From the NCBI GenBank assembly GCA_031308135.1, contig JAHLJT010008756.1:60692817-60756816 (forward strand): 64,000 nt of DNA, given 5' to 3'. Position 1 is the stretch's first letter. Every line of letters begins with the position of its first letter. A program made the translations under genes and the position numbers. The stretch comes from Acheta domesticus. Taxonomy: Eukaryota > Arthropoda > Insecta > Orthoptera > Gryllidae. The notes under the pieces are model-generated. The model saw only the letters and a list, made by a program, of their open reading frames with translations. It was not told the origin of the DNA and made no database searches. This document shows positions 35,545 through 45,943 of the stretch, piece after piece.

Positions 35545-36312
35545 TTTCTTTTTCTACTCGCTTTGCACAACGCTGTCATTTAATGGCTGCAACCAGTTGC
35601 ATAATGATACCCATTTCGATACAGGTTCTTGACCAATCACAGAGAAGCTTACGAACCAAGTATTGACACTTCATTTATCATTGAGAATCTTTGTAGTAAA
35701 TGTTTCGTTCGATTGTGTCCATTAAAATTGTATTTAATATTATATTCTGCTTCTTAATTTTAATTTATTTTATTAGTAGTAGTTTTTGACGTGAAATATT
35801 TTTTTAAATAAATTGAATTATTGCACTTTGATCCTATTTGACTAGCGCAGTGGTAGTTATTGAAGAGAACGTTTGACTAAAGGTTAAGATCTGAACGCAA
35901 GTTATTTTAGGTTATCTGTTGCTGCCGTGTGGTTGTCCTTAACAAATGTCTCATTTAAAATGTCTGGTAATCATCGGTGGTCTTGAGACCTCCAGAAGTA
36001 AGTATAAAAGCTAAGATGGTGACGTCGAAATTATTGCAGCAATTTCTGTACTCCCTGACTAGCTGGCTGGTGAAACAAAAGCCACCTGTGGTGGGTAGGG
36101 AGCTGTCCGCTAGGTGGCCTTGACAGAAACCTGCATGTCAACTGCCACGAAACGATTCGATGTAAAAGTTTAACTTATAAAAGTCGTGTAAAAAGTACTG
36201 TATGATATTCGATGTAATGGGTATTAATTCACTCGTGTGAAATGCTCGCTCCTCGCTCGTATCGTAATATCACACTCGTGTATTAATACAGGTCATTACA
36301 TCATCGTTTCAT
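35545..36312 (+). repeat. Direct duplication D1, left copy
   Basis: Shares a series of blocks, in the same order, with 42725-43440. They include CCAATCACAGAGAAG, GTAGTAAATGTTTCG, GACTAGC, GAGCTGTCCGCTAGGTGGCCTTG, GTAAAAGTTTAACTTA and GTAATGGGTATTAAT. The right end is a palindromic module (36205-36300) in which ATGTAATGGGTATTAAT is answered by TATTAATACAGGTCATTACAT. It is probably one copy of a dispersed, palindrome-ended element. Confidence 0.8.
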
Positions 36313-36459
36313 AAAGTACTATTAGTATAGCATCAGATCCTGAGGCTCCTGGCTGTACCTGGAAGTGGATGACTAATTTTGATGGAAAGGTGCTTATGAA
36401 GATGTGTAATTCATGATAAGTAGGGAGAGGATTTTTATGCCAAAAAAATTGAAATATTT

Positions 36460-37055
36460 TTTTAAAAATATGCACATATGACCTAAAAATTCTCAAATAT
36501 GCACTTTAATATGCAATTTAAATTAACAATTTTTCATTTTCTGTATGAACGTTCCTTGGTTAAACTCAGGTGAAGCATGCTTGGTATAAAAAAGTTTGGT
36601 TTTTTTTTCGAAAATAATATAATCTAACTTACATTTAGGGAGAAATAATTGAAGTAAATTTATACCTTAGTGAAGTACATTGTATGTCTTGTTTCATTTT
36701 CTACCTGGTTTAAAAAAATATGATATCAAGAAATATCGTACATTTGCATATGTTATCTATAGATTTTTTTTTAAAAACGCGAAATATGACAGGCTCTCTC
36801 TAATCAATGATCGCTCGCAAATAAATAGATTCTATGAAATCATGAAACGTTTTAGAGATAAGCCTCTATTTTAATGAAATATGCAAAATACTCCCATAAA
36901 ATGACAAGAATATGCATCAACAGTTAAAATCGGCCAAATATGCACGAATATGCACTAACATATTAATCTACATAGCATCTAATTCTAACCAAATGTCAAG
37001 AAATTTAAATTAGCTATGCCCTCAAGCAACGAATAAAATATGCAAATTCTAGAAA
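36460..37055. other. Cluster of ATATGCA motifs
   Basis: Eight copies of ATATGCA lie between 36467 and 37045, often as AAATATGCAC, in AT-rich non-coding sequence. Repeated short motifs like this are typical of subterminal transposase-binding regions in hAT-type elements. No transposase or clear terminal inverted repeat was found. Confidence 0.5.
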
Positions 37056-37059
37056 TTCG

Positions 37060-38265
37060 CTCCCTAATGATGAGGGAGGAATGGTGGAATGAGGAACTGA
37101 CGAAACTGGAGAACCCCGAGAAAACGTCCCGCCAACCCGCTCGTTTACCTCATTGTCCACGCAGATCCACAGGCACATTTGACCCGGTCCCAGCAGTGGA
37201 AGGCGAACAATTTCGTCCAAGGAGTGCGGCGTGGGCCGCTATTCCAGTCTATGATACTACTTATAACACTTCAGTTTACCATTTTACAGTTCAAAACTAT
37301 TTCTCACATTCACTTGGTTTCAATTACACATCTATTAACATTTAAGAGTTATTTAGCTATATTGCATGCTATTTAATTTCCCCAAATCGTTTCACATATG
37401 CTTCTTTTCAATAAATTTGTATTACAAAAATTCACGAAAAAATATCCATTCGTTTGGTTACTTGCTGGGTCAAAATCCTTTTAGAAATTTATCACTTTGT
37501 ATTACAAATTCGGCACAATTTCACTTTAATATTGTGGCTGTCGTGGGACTCTCAAACTCCAAATAAGCATTTCAAGCAACCCACAACAAATCTGTGTCTT
37601 AACAGACGTACGTAATGGTATCTCATATTACAATCGTCTCTACTGTAAATGAAGGCAAGAATTATTCGATTCAGGGTGTTTCAATGAACGCGCCTGAGGG
37701 TGTTTTTTTTTAACAAACTGTGTCCATCATTATGTTGGGTGAGCGTTTCATGGCAATGTTTATTAAGTGAAGCATATTTAAATTACATTTCCCCTCGACG
37801 AATCTCTGCGGCTAGCCTTCACTGGCTCCTCTTCAATGTGTACAAGCATTACTGTATTGAATTTCTAAATACGAAGATATTCTGGATAAGCTAGAAAAAA
37901 ATCTTTGCTGTGTTCGTCTTTGACGAGCGCACACTCCCATTGGTACGCGACTGTTACGGCACTTGTACATTCGATAAACATATCCAATCGCTTCGTCGCT
38001 CGAGAGGTATTTCCTTCACCTCGTAATGGGAAAGAGTATTTCGTGTTTCTGGTCACGACAACCGATTGTGGCTGCTTTGTGTAGTCATTTTGTGTCTTCC
38101 TTACAGAAGAAACTGATGATTATGGCTAAGCCATCGAAAGCTGCTCTTCAAATAAATAATATTGCTGGCAATGACAACACCCACGATCATTTAACTTTAA
38201 ATGACAACGACAATTCACCAAAAAAACAATAGAAAAATCGAAGAATACTCGTGAGAATTCAATGA
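37060..38265. other. Unassigned spacer
   Basis: AT-rich sequence with only short open frames. Nothing recognised. Confidence 0.35.
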
Positions 38266-38281
38266 AGCCCCAAATATAGGC

Positions 38282-38831
38282 ACCGGGAGAGAAGGCTCAG
38301 TGCATAAACCTGAAGTCATTGCAGTCCCTCTGAGCGGGAGGTCCTTGGTTCGAGTCCCGACGTCGGCAGAATTTTCGACACTAGCTTGTCAGCTAGGTCG
38401 AATTCAGTCGCTGTCAGGAGGAGAATTCTAGCGGCCGGCTGCTCTGATCGGTAGTTTTCCGTGGTTTCTCCGATCAACACCAGGTGAACGCCGGAGCAGT
38501 ACCCTAACAAACGGGCCGCGCGCGATCATTCCCTTCTCCTCCTTGTCCGATCCTCACACATTACCTACACATTTATAATAACATACACTACACTACTACA
38601 CATGTCAGGAGACCGGTCGGGGGCTTACAGCTCGTCCCGGCTGGGGCGGTGCCCCGCTGGTGGGAGATACCTGGTTGAGGGGAAAACCCCGCTAGTCGAC
38701 GGTAGGTCGGCGCCGGATCTCGCCATCCAGCAGGGAAAAGATCACCGCCATCTCCCTAGGAAAAACACGCATTACACTTACAGGACTAATGCCCTAAGTA
38801 GTTGACGCGCCCGGAAACACGAATCAATCAA
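38282..38831 (+). mobile_element. SINE-A, complete copy with target-site duplication
   Basis: A 550-bp element flanked by an identical 11-bp direct repeat, CCAAATATAGG (38271-38281 and 38832-38842). The head is tRNA-derived: A box AGGCTCAGTGC (about 38293) and a perfect B box GGTTCGAGTCC (38347-38357). The body has no ORF. The 3' end has TAGTTGACGCG followed by AATCAATCAA. It defines the family found reversed at 2.5 and 20.5 kb and truncated at 49.7 kb. The clean duplication suggests insertion more recent than the others. Confidence 0.92.
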
Positions 38832-38849
38832 CCAAATATAGGGAGAGGC

Positions 38850-39070
38850 ATTTGCCCTTTTCGCTAGCGACGCCTAATCTGGATGTGGGCTGGCCTCCCC
38901 GAGTGCAGGTGCGTCGGACGGCGCGCCCCGCGTCGCGACGCGCGTCGCCCGTAATGAAGCCGATTCGTTTCCGCGCCGCTTCCAGATGTTTCCGCGCCGC
39001 CGCCGCCGCCGCCGCCGCCGCCAGCCAAATGCAAATGCGCCCCGCCGTTGACGCGCGGATAATTACAATT
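38850..39070. other. CpG-rich island with octamer-like cores
   Basis: A (CCG)n run at about 38998-39022 is followed by AAATGCAAATGCGCC and ATAATTACAATTAATTTACG. These resemble octamer and homeodomain sites inside CpG-rich sequence. No coding exon is recognised. Confidence 0.4.
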
Positions 39071-39299
39071 AATTTACGACACTACTCCCGTTCATTTTGC
39101 ACCACTCCTGTCGTTGCAAATGCTGCGAATGCGGCAGGAATTGCAGCCACAAGCATCGAAGGGGCGACCTTTGGCGTGGGACATCTGTTGCGAGATGAAG
39201 CGCCGAAAAACTTCGTCGTCATTTGCTCTTTTGGAAATAGTTTCTCAACTGTTGTTCATTGTTCTTCAAATGAAAAGTCGCATCGCATTTGAAGGTATA

Positions 39300-40050
39300 T
39301 GAAGAACGCATCGCATTTGAAATCTCACCATCGTTTGGGTTTTTCTATACAAATTTAATTTAATTTAAAAAAAGAATCATTATTTTAAAGCTACAACTTA
39401 ATATTGCCGAAAACATCTCACTGTCAAGTTTGTTAAACAAAAGGTGACAGAAAAAATTATGATCAGAAATAGTTTTACATTACGAATTGCCAACGAATCA
39501 CATGGATTGCAGTACTCAAAGTCTAATATTTACTGTATTAGTACTGCGAGAGCGGTCTGAGGAAATTACGATAAAATTGTATTAAGACAGTGGAATTGGA
39601 ATCTAAACTATGATAGTATTTGCATTAAAGTTATGTTTACTAGTGGAACAAAAGCAAAGAAAAGCACTTATCATTAGATATAAGCATCTATAATATTAAT
39701 TCAGCATTAACTGATTCTGAATTAATACATTTAAAAATGAGTTTTGCATAATTGCTTGGCAATCAAAAATTCTCTCTTCTTGTTTAAAAACCATTGCTGA
39801 TTCATTTATAGAACTTCTTTCCTTTACTATGCTACCGAGCCTGCGAAATATTATGTAGCCACTTAACGTCAAAAATGTTCAGATTCTAAATAAATAAGTA
39901 ACCATTTCTCTCTCTCATCACACAGGCGTAGCCATGGTGTCTCAATAAATCTAAGTTCCCGTGATTCTTATTAAATCGATGGTCTGTCATATATTACATA
40001 ACTTTGGCGCAATAACCTCTATGCTAAGCTGTTCCAACTTGGCCCTTCGC
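39300..40050. other. AT-rich spacer, nothing recognised
   Basis: No supported feature. Confidence 0.35.
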
Positions 40051-40156
40051 GGGCGCGCCTGCGAGCAATCGTGGGTAGCCCAGGAGGAGGTTGTGGAGGG
40101 GCAAGCGCTCTTCTCACTTGCGCTTTGCTTCTCGTGGAAGCAATGTGAATAGAGCG

Positions 40157-40229
40157 ATGGCTGGCAGAGGATGCCAGAACCTCCTTTTCTGTCTCACTCT
40201 CTTTCTTGCCATCGTCGATGCAGTTGGAG
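40157..40229 (+). CDS. Candidate first coding exon with signal peptide (gene unknown)
   Basis: The ATG at 40157 is in a fair start context (GCGATGG). It opens 24 codons giving a short positive N-region (MAGRGCQN), a hydrophobic core (LLFCLTLFLAIV) and an AVG-type cleavage-like end, a standard signal peptide. It is followed at once by a donor-like GGAG|GTAATA (phase 1). The upstream 120 bp is GC-richer and could be 5' UTR. No downstream partner exon was found on the plus strand in this window. It could be chance; the case rests only on signal peptide plus donor. Confidence 0.3.
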
Positions 40230-40263
40230 GTAATAGATTTGAAGAATTGGCTATTTCTAAAGG

Positions 40264-40265
40264 AC

Positions 40266-40326
<61 letters not shown>
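40264..40326. repeat. (TA)n microsatellite
   Basis: About 30 uninterrupted TA repeats. It lies within the putative intron after the candidate signal-peptide exon. Confidence 0.97.
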
Positions 40327-40329
<3 letters not shown>

Positions 40330-40399
40330 ATTTGTCGCGATCATATCAGAATTTACTTGTGGAAGTCTTTCCCAAGCAAAAATCGTCGGAATCTAATTT

Positions 40400-41390
40400 T
40401 TCGTTACTAAAAATTATTGTTTACATGTACAGTTGACTCCAGTTATAATGAAACTCTAGGTCAGGTATGTCAAGATCGCAAGTAAGGTAACTAGCTTACT
40501 TAAGTTTGCGAGCACGGCGTCCAGAGGAACCTCCGGAAGTTTAAAATGAAGACATACACTCCGAGGTGGGGGCACATCACTGGCGACTTGGCCCATGAGA
40601 GTTTTCTGGAGAAGTCAATTATTACCCTCAAAGCGATATTAATTCCCATTTCTTCCGTTAAACAAAAAAAAACTCCATCAAATCAAGCACATCAGTAATT
40701 TTCATACACATAAATTGAGAGTAAAAGTAGGCACTTTGAATTTAAAGAATATTGATTTCGTAATCGCGTTTAGTTTAGAGTGCAGTAATTCCTTTAATTC
40801 CCTACATGCAAGTTGCAAACAAGGAATAATGACTGTTAAAAGAGCTGTCCACACTTAAGGAAGATACGAAATATAAACGGAGGTGTACTAGAGGAAATAC
40901 AACATACATATTTGTAGTAGGTTTCGTAATCATTACTATACATAACAAATAATAGAATCTTTTAAAAGAACACAACACAAAACGGAAACAGGTAAAGAAT
41001 TTGCCATTCAATTACAGTCCTGCTCCTTGGCAAACATGATTATAACAAAGAATTTAAAAATAAAATAAACATGAAATCAAGTAATAAAGGATATAATTCA
41101 ATATCGGTTGTTTGCTAGAAACCTTCTGGTAAACATGTTTTCGAATGAAGCAACCATTCATTCTGATGTTCTCGCCCCGTAGGAGTACTTTCTTTATTTC
41201 TTTACCTTCACCATCGTACTTGTTCTTTTTTCCTCTTCTGAAAGACTTCCACTGGATTCACGATGACCTAACTAGATCGGTTTTCACTGCATACTTTCTA
41301 GTATATGCAGTTTACAGAAAGGTACACAATTTTGCAAAAAATTGATTACGAGATTTTGACAGAAATCACGTTTAGGGGAAGGAAAAGTGT
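40400..41390. other. AT-rich spacer, nothing recognised
   Basis: No supported feature. Confidence 0.35.
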
Positions 41391-41399
41391 TGTTGTTTT

Positions 41400-41585
41400 T
41401 TTTAACGTCCGTCCTTCGATTTGCCCGTCCTTCGGTTGGTTCGTCCGTCCTTTGGCCTGCACGTCGGTCCGTCCGTCCGTCGACCGGTCCGTTGGCTGGT
41501 CGGTCCGTCCGGTCGCTTCATCGGTCGGTTAATCAGTCGGTTAATGGGTACGTTTATCGGTCGTTCCATCGGTCGGTCCGTAAGC
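41400..41585. repeat. CGTCC/CGGTC low-complexity repeat
   Basis: Imperfect tetramer-pentamer repeats of GTCC, GGTC and CGGT. They are followed by CCAAAACAGTTCACAGGATTTTCACGAAAT (from about 41605), which matches the R2 family block seen at 19385 and 48001. It is probably the low-complexity part of an R2-family copy extending to about 42300. Confidence 0.7.
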
Positions 41586-42400
41586 CTGGATGCAACCCTA
41601 GCGCCAAAACAGTTCACAGGATTTTCACGAAATATATATTCCCCGAGCGACCTGACTGATGCCACGTCCCTTCGAATTTAAAACAAATATTAACTTCAGG
41701 GTACACTTCTTTACATTTACAATGACATTTTAAAAATTCTTTCGAAAGTTGCTCCATTTTTTTTCTTTAATCGTTTCATAGAATAGAAGAATCTTCGCTA
41801 AAAAAACGTTGGTGCATATCATATTTTCATTTAAATCTCTGAATTTTCGAAATTGCAAAAGTTAAACATTGTTGGACCTCGACCTACAACTACGTTATGG
41901 ATAATATAGATTTTTTTGTGGATGAAAATTGATCTTTAAAGTTATATCTTTAATTAATGTGCACATTTTGTCAAAATATGAGTATATTTAGCATAACTTT
42001 CAATGAGATGGTGACAAATTAAAAAAAATTCGCAAACAAGATATTCTCAAAAACTACTTCAATTATTTTAATAGTATTTTTACAAATAGAACACTGTCAG
42101 CTCAACAATGTGGCGTAAGTTCAACTTCCACTAAATTAGAATTTCGAAAATAGCAAAAGTTTTTGTTTTTTTTATTTTTCAAATCCTTTTATAAAAGATC
42201 ATCTTTGATATAATATCTTTAAATTATTTAATATAAACGTTTTGAAAGTATAGTTTTGCGTTATTTTGTATTAAATGGTTAGAAAGTTCAGTGTTTTGCA
42301 AAGTTGTCTTATATCCTTAAAACTGAAGTTGAAAATATATTTTAATGCAAACTATTTGTCAATATTAAATATTTAAATCACATCATGTAATTTCTTTAAA
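41586..42400. mobile_element. Dispersed repeat family R2, copy at 41.6 kb (partial)
   Basis: Shares the AACAGTT...GATTTT block and a GACCTACAACTACGTTATGGA block with the copies at 19.2-20.2 and 47.7-48.1 kb. AT-rich and non-coding. Borders uncertain. Confidence 0.4.
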
Positions 42401-42724
42401 ATATTAGTAGTTTGTGTGTAATTTTGATTTATATTGTTTACATTTTCAAGTTGTGGCGGAAGTGTTAGTAGGAGAGAAGGTGAAGGATAATACTGCGTAA
42501 CCGTTACCAATAATACGAGGAAGTATTCGCAGCTGTTTTTTTTAACTTGATCGCCGCGCTCTTGAAGTCTTCAGGCTGGACAGAAGGATTCACGGGCAGA
42601 AGCAATTCCTTCAGCGACGCGGTTGCCTCAATCCACTGCATTCACCATAAAGGTTACAAAAATATCTTCCCACACCTTATACTTTCAAACCGGTAATGTT
42701 ATATGAATTCGCGAAACTGAGTCG

Positions 42725-43440
42725 AAAATTATTTTTTCTACTCCCATTGTATAATGTTGTCATTTGATGGTTGCAACCATTTGCATTAAGATACTCATTA
42801 TGACAGGTTCATATAGTTATATTAATGGTTAATGTCGTGAATGTATATTGTAATTTTTGCATTGATTTCCTTTAAATATTATAATTTTACGATATTTCAT
42901 CATGATACAGGTTGTTGAGCAATCACAGAGAAGTTTACAAACCAAGCATTGATACTTAATCATTTAGAATCGTTGTAGTAAATGTTTCGCTCAATTGTGT
43001 ACATTAAAATTGCATTTGATATTATATTATGCTTGTCAGTTTTAATTTCTTTTATTAGTTGTATTTTTCGTGGAATATTATTTAAAATAAATTGGATCGT
43101 AATTTCACTTAGATTCTATTTGACTAGCCCAGTTCTCCCTCGCTTGCTGTCGCAGGTAACCACAGGCACCTGCGACAGCTAGTGAGGATCGGGTTAGGGA
43201 GCTGTCCGCTAGGTGGCCTTGATTGAATCCTGCATATCAACTGTCACGAAACTATTCAATGTAAAAGTTTAACTTACAAAAGTCGTAGAAAAAATACAGT
43301 ATGAAATTGGATGTAATGGGTATTAATACACTCGTGTGAAATTTACGATACTCGCTCTTTCCTCGCTCGTGTCGTAATATCACTCGTGTATTAATACCCA
43401 TCATTACATTAGCATTTCATAATGTACTATTTCCGAAAGT
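42725..43440 (+). repeat. Direct duplication D1, right copy
   Basis: Diverged copy of 35545-36312. It carries about 100 bp extra after GACAGGTTCATATAG (about 42805-42905) and lacks about 100 bp present in the left copy. It ends with the same palindromic module (43310-43420): GGTATTAATACACTCGTG is answered by CTCGTGTATTAATACCCAT. It also includes a perfect 12-bp hairpin at 43146-43179. Confidence 0.8.
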
Positions 43441-44340
43441 ATTTACTTTGTTCACTATAACCGATGTTGATTTTTCACTACGACCGAAACTTCTACTGAT
43501 TAATAGTTAAGTATGGTGACCGATAACATTGACTTCAGTTCACATTCCAAAGTTCACTATAGGCGTAGCCGACTGTTTTAAGCAAAAATATCTTAAGAGA
43601 AATTTTAAAAATAGAAGGGGAGATAAATTTACGAGGCGACAGGTAAACACGTCAATTCTATGGTTATAGCCAATAATTATTATCGGAGATTTTCACATTA
43701 AAAACCGCCAACGCAAATCCTCCAATGTAGTCGCTTTGGAATAAATATACTTTCGGTACACTAGTTCTAAGAATTGATTTACCAGCAGGAAAATCGATTG
43801 CGCGATCACCATGTAATTATAGACAACTGTACGAGTAGTAACACACAATCAGAATGATAATTCGTTAATTTGGTTGGTATTGTTCAATTTAATTAGAGGA
43901 AATGAAATTATTTCGATTTGGCACAGAAACATGAATTTATCCACAAACAATTATTCGAATTTCGATTCTATAAAAGTTTCACGAGAGTGACAATTAAAGA
44001 ATTGCAAACGCCAACAATTGACCGAGTACACAATTGTAATCAAGACAAAATACATTATATAATTCGTCAATGGTAAAGAATTGTGACAACAAAGAAAATC
44101 ATTTATAGAGAGAAATAAAAGTATTTTCTTATAAATAAATGAATGGTTACGAACGTAATCAAATTCTAATTTTTTGTTATGCTGATAAACTTGAAGAAAC
44201 TTATTATTTGGCTATATTTTCTTCATAGAAGTTGAAAGTAACGTTCCGTGGTGTCGGCATTACAGAATGAAGGCTGATTGTTTGCATTCTTCAAGGAAAG
44301 GGGGCACTCTTAATATCACCGAGGCGAGGAGAGTGCGGCA
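43440..44340. other. AT-rich spacer, nothing recognised
   Basis: No supported feature. Confidence 0.35.
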
Positions 44341-44344
44341 AGAT

Positions 44345-44652
44345 TTATTTATTCATAACATCACTGAAATATGTAATTCTTAGTCTAATACTATGATTTT
44401 GTTTGATTAGAGTGACTTTATGATCATATGTTGATAGATTCATTGCGATACATGAATATTCATTAATAAGGTATTTTGTTCAATTTTACTAGTGTACAGA
44501 TTGCTTGTGAAGTTGCCGTATTTTAGCCGGATAGTTGTTTGAGACATGTAAGAAACGGACCGATTTTGATTTAAAACTTATTTGGCATATTTAAAATTCC
44601 ATATCCAAAACTGAGACCACTAATACGTAGTTAAACGTCGTGAAAATTCACG
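44345..44652 (+). repeat. Duplicated block D2, left copy (empty site for the MITE)
   Basis: Aligns with 45360-45868 by many shared blocks: ATGATTTTGTTTGATTAG, ATTCATTGCGATACATGAA, TTTGTTCAATTTTAC and ATAGTTGTTTGAGACATG. At 44549-44550 it has a single TA (GAGACATG-TA-AGAAACGG), where the right copy has a 191-bp insertion. Confidence 0.85.
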
Positions 44653-44900
44653 CCCGGCTTTCGTACTCACCGGTGCCGAGAGACGTCCGGCGCGCGGGTT
44701 CGCCGCAGGCAGCACGCGGCCGCACGCCACAGCAGAGGCCCCGAGGTCGCGTCCGCCGCCAACCACGCTCCGCAGCGCACTGCAGCTAGTGCGCGCTCGC
44801 GCCGGCGGCGGCGCTGCGGCGCCCCACCCCCTGCCGCCACGCCAGCCGCGCCCGCGCCCGCGCACCCTCACAAAACCCACGGGATTCCGTCTTCTCAGTG
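44640..44900. other. CpG-rich island
   Basis: GC-rich block between the D2 copies, the rightmost island of this type in the window. The 113- and 135-codon frames across it have no domain. Confidence 0.4.
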
Positions 44901-45062
44901 GCGCGACCTGCATTTTTCCACGGCAGAATCTCGGCTCTTTTGTTTCCAAACTATTTATTTTATTTACTGATGGTGTCTGTGTAAAATGTAATGCATTGTC
45001 AGACATGATTTTGTCTAATATTGTCATTGGGAAGTTGTCGGTGAGTTTATTTTTTCATATGA

Positions 45063-45294
45063 AACATACTGATTCAACATTTAAGACAACTTATAAATTC
45101 GTTCTAAGTAGTTGTATATATATTTTTTAAGTGTGTAAGGTATTTTATAGTTTTTAATGTAGCCTGATGATCGGAAAAATCATATTTCTGAAACGTTGAG
45201 GAAGTATAGTTTGTATAATTGACAGTGGTGGTTTACTAAAAAATCACTGACGTAACGAATTTATAAGTTGTCTTAAGTATTGAAGCAATATGTT
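45063..45294. mobile_element. Foldback/MITE element with hammerhead-like centre
   Basis: Terminal arms contain a perfect 23-bp inverted repeat (45081-45103 against 45254-45276), extended outward by a weaker 18 bp (about 14 of 18 matching). The 232-bp element has no ORF. Its centre has CCTGATGA (45163-45170) followed after 18-19 bases by GAAACGTTGAG, the CTGATGA...GAAAC spacing of hammerhead-type motifs. The element family is unknown. Confidence 0.7.
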
Positions 45295-45359
45295 CCATTT
45301 AAAAAAATCATGATTTTGTGACATTATAGAGACGGGAATATTTTTTTACGATAAAACTA

Positions 45360-45868
45360 TAAATTTATTTTACTTATTGATAACCCCACTGAAAAATGTA
45401 ATTCATAGTCAAATATTATGATTTTGTTTGATTAGTGACTTCATGATCGTACGTTGATATATTCATTGCGATACATGAAAATAAATTAACCATATATTTT
45501 GTTCAATTTTACAAGTTTACTGATTGCTAGTGAAGTTGTCGGATATTAACCTCATAGTTGTTTGAGACATGTATGGTCCGATTAAAATAAGTTGGTGATT
45601 GACAGTTGTGCTTCTGAAGCTGGAGCTTCATACAATATGAGTGTATGTTTTGGTATTTATTTCAAGTGTTTATTTTCTTGTCCTGTGCTCGGTGGTATGC
45701 AACCTGACAACGTCACTGCCTTCCGTTCGCAACTGTCAATCACCAACTTATTTTAATTGGACCATAGAAACGGACAGATATCGATTTAAAACTTGGCATA
45801 TTTATTTCCAAAATTCAGAACATTAATGCATAATTAAACGTAAGTAACTCATGAAAATTCACGAATCC
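45360..45868 (+). repeat. Duplicated block D2, right copy (carries the MITE)
   Basis: Right partner of 44345-44652, split by the MITE at 45574-45764. Homology resumes at GAAACGGACAGAT and continues through TTTAAAACTTGGCATATTT to TGAAAATTCACG. Confidence 0.85.
45574..45764. mobile_element. 191-bp MITE with 35-bp inverted repeats and TA duplication
   Basis: Ends TGGTCCGATTAAAATAAG... (45574-45608) and its inverse (45730-45764) match at 34 of 35 bases. TA lies on both sides (45572-45573 and 45765-45766), and the related D2 copy has a single TA at the matching point. The TA duplication and high end identity fit a Tc1/mariner-type non-autonomous element. It is too short to encode a transposase. 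The 61-codon frame inside is not a gene. Confidence 0.93.
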
Positions 45869-45943
45869 AAAGTTTAATAAAAGCCTACATTCAAACATTA
45901 CTTACATAATTTTACTCATAGAATCCATGTTAAATATTAATCG

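Noticed and set aside
45641..45826. 61-codon plus frame starting with a hydrophobic stretch
   Set aside because: It lies inside and across the end of the 191-bp MITE and has no splice or family support.
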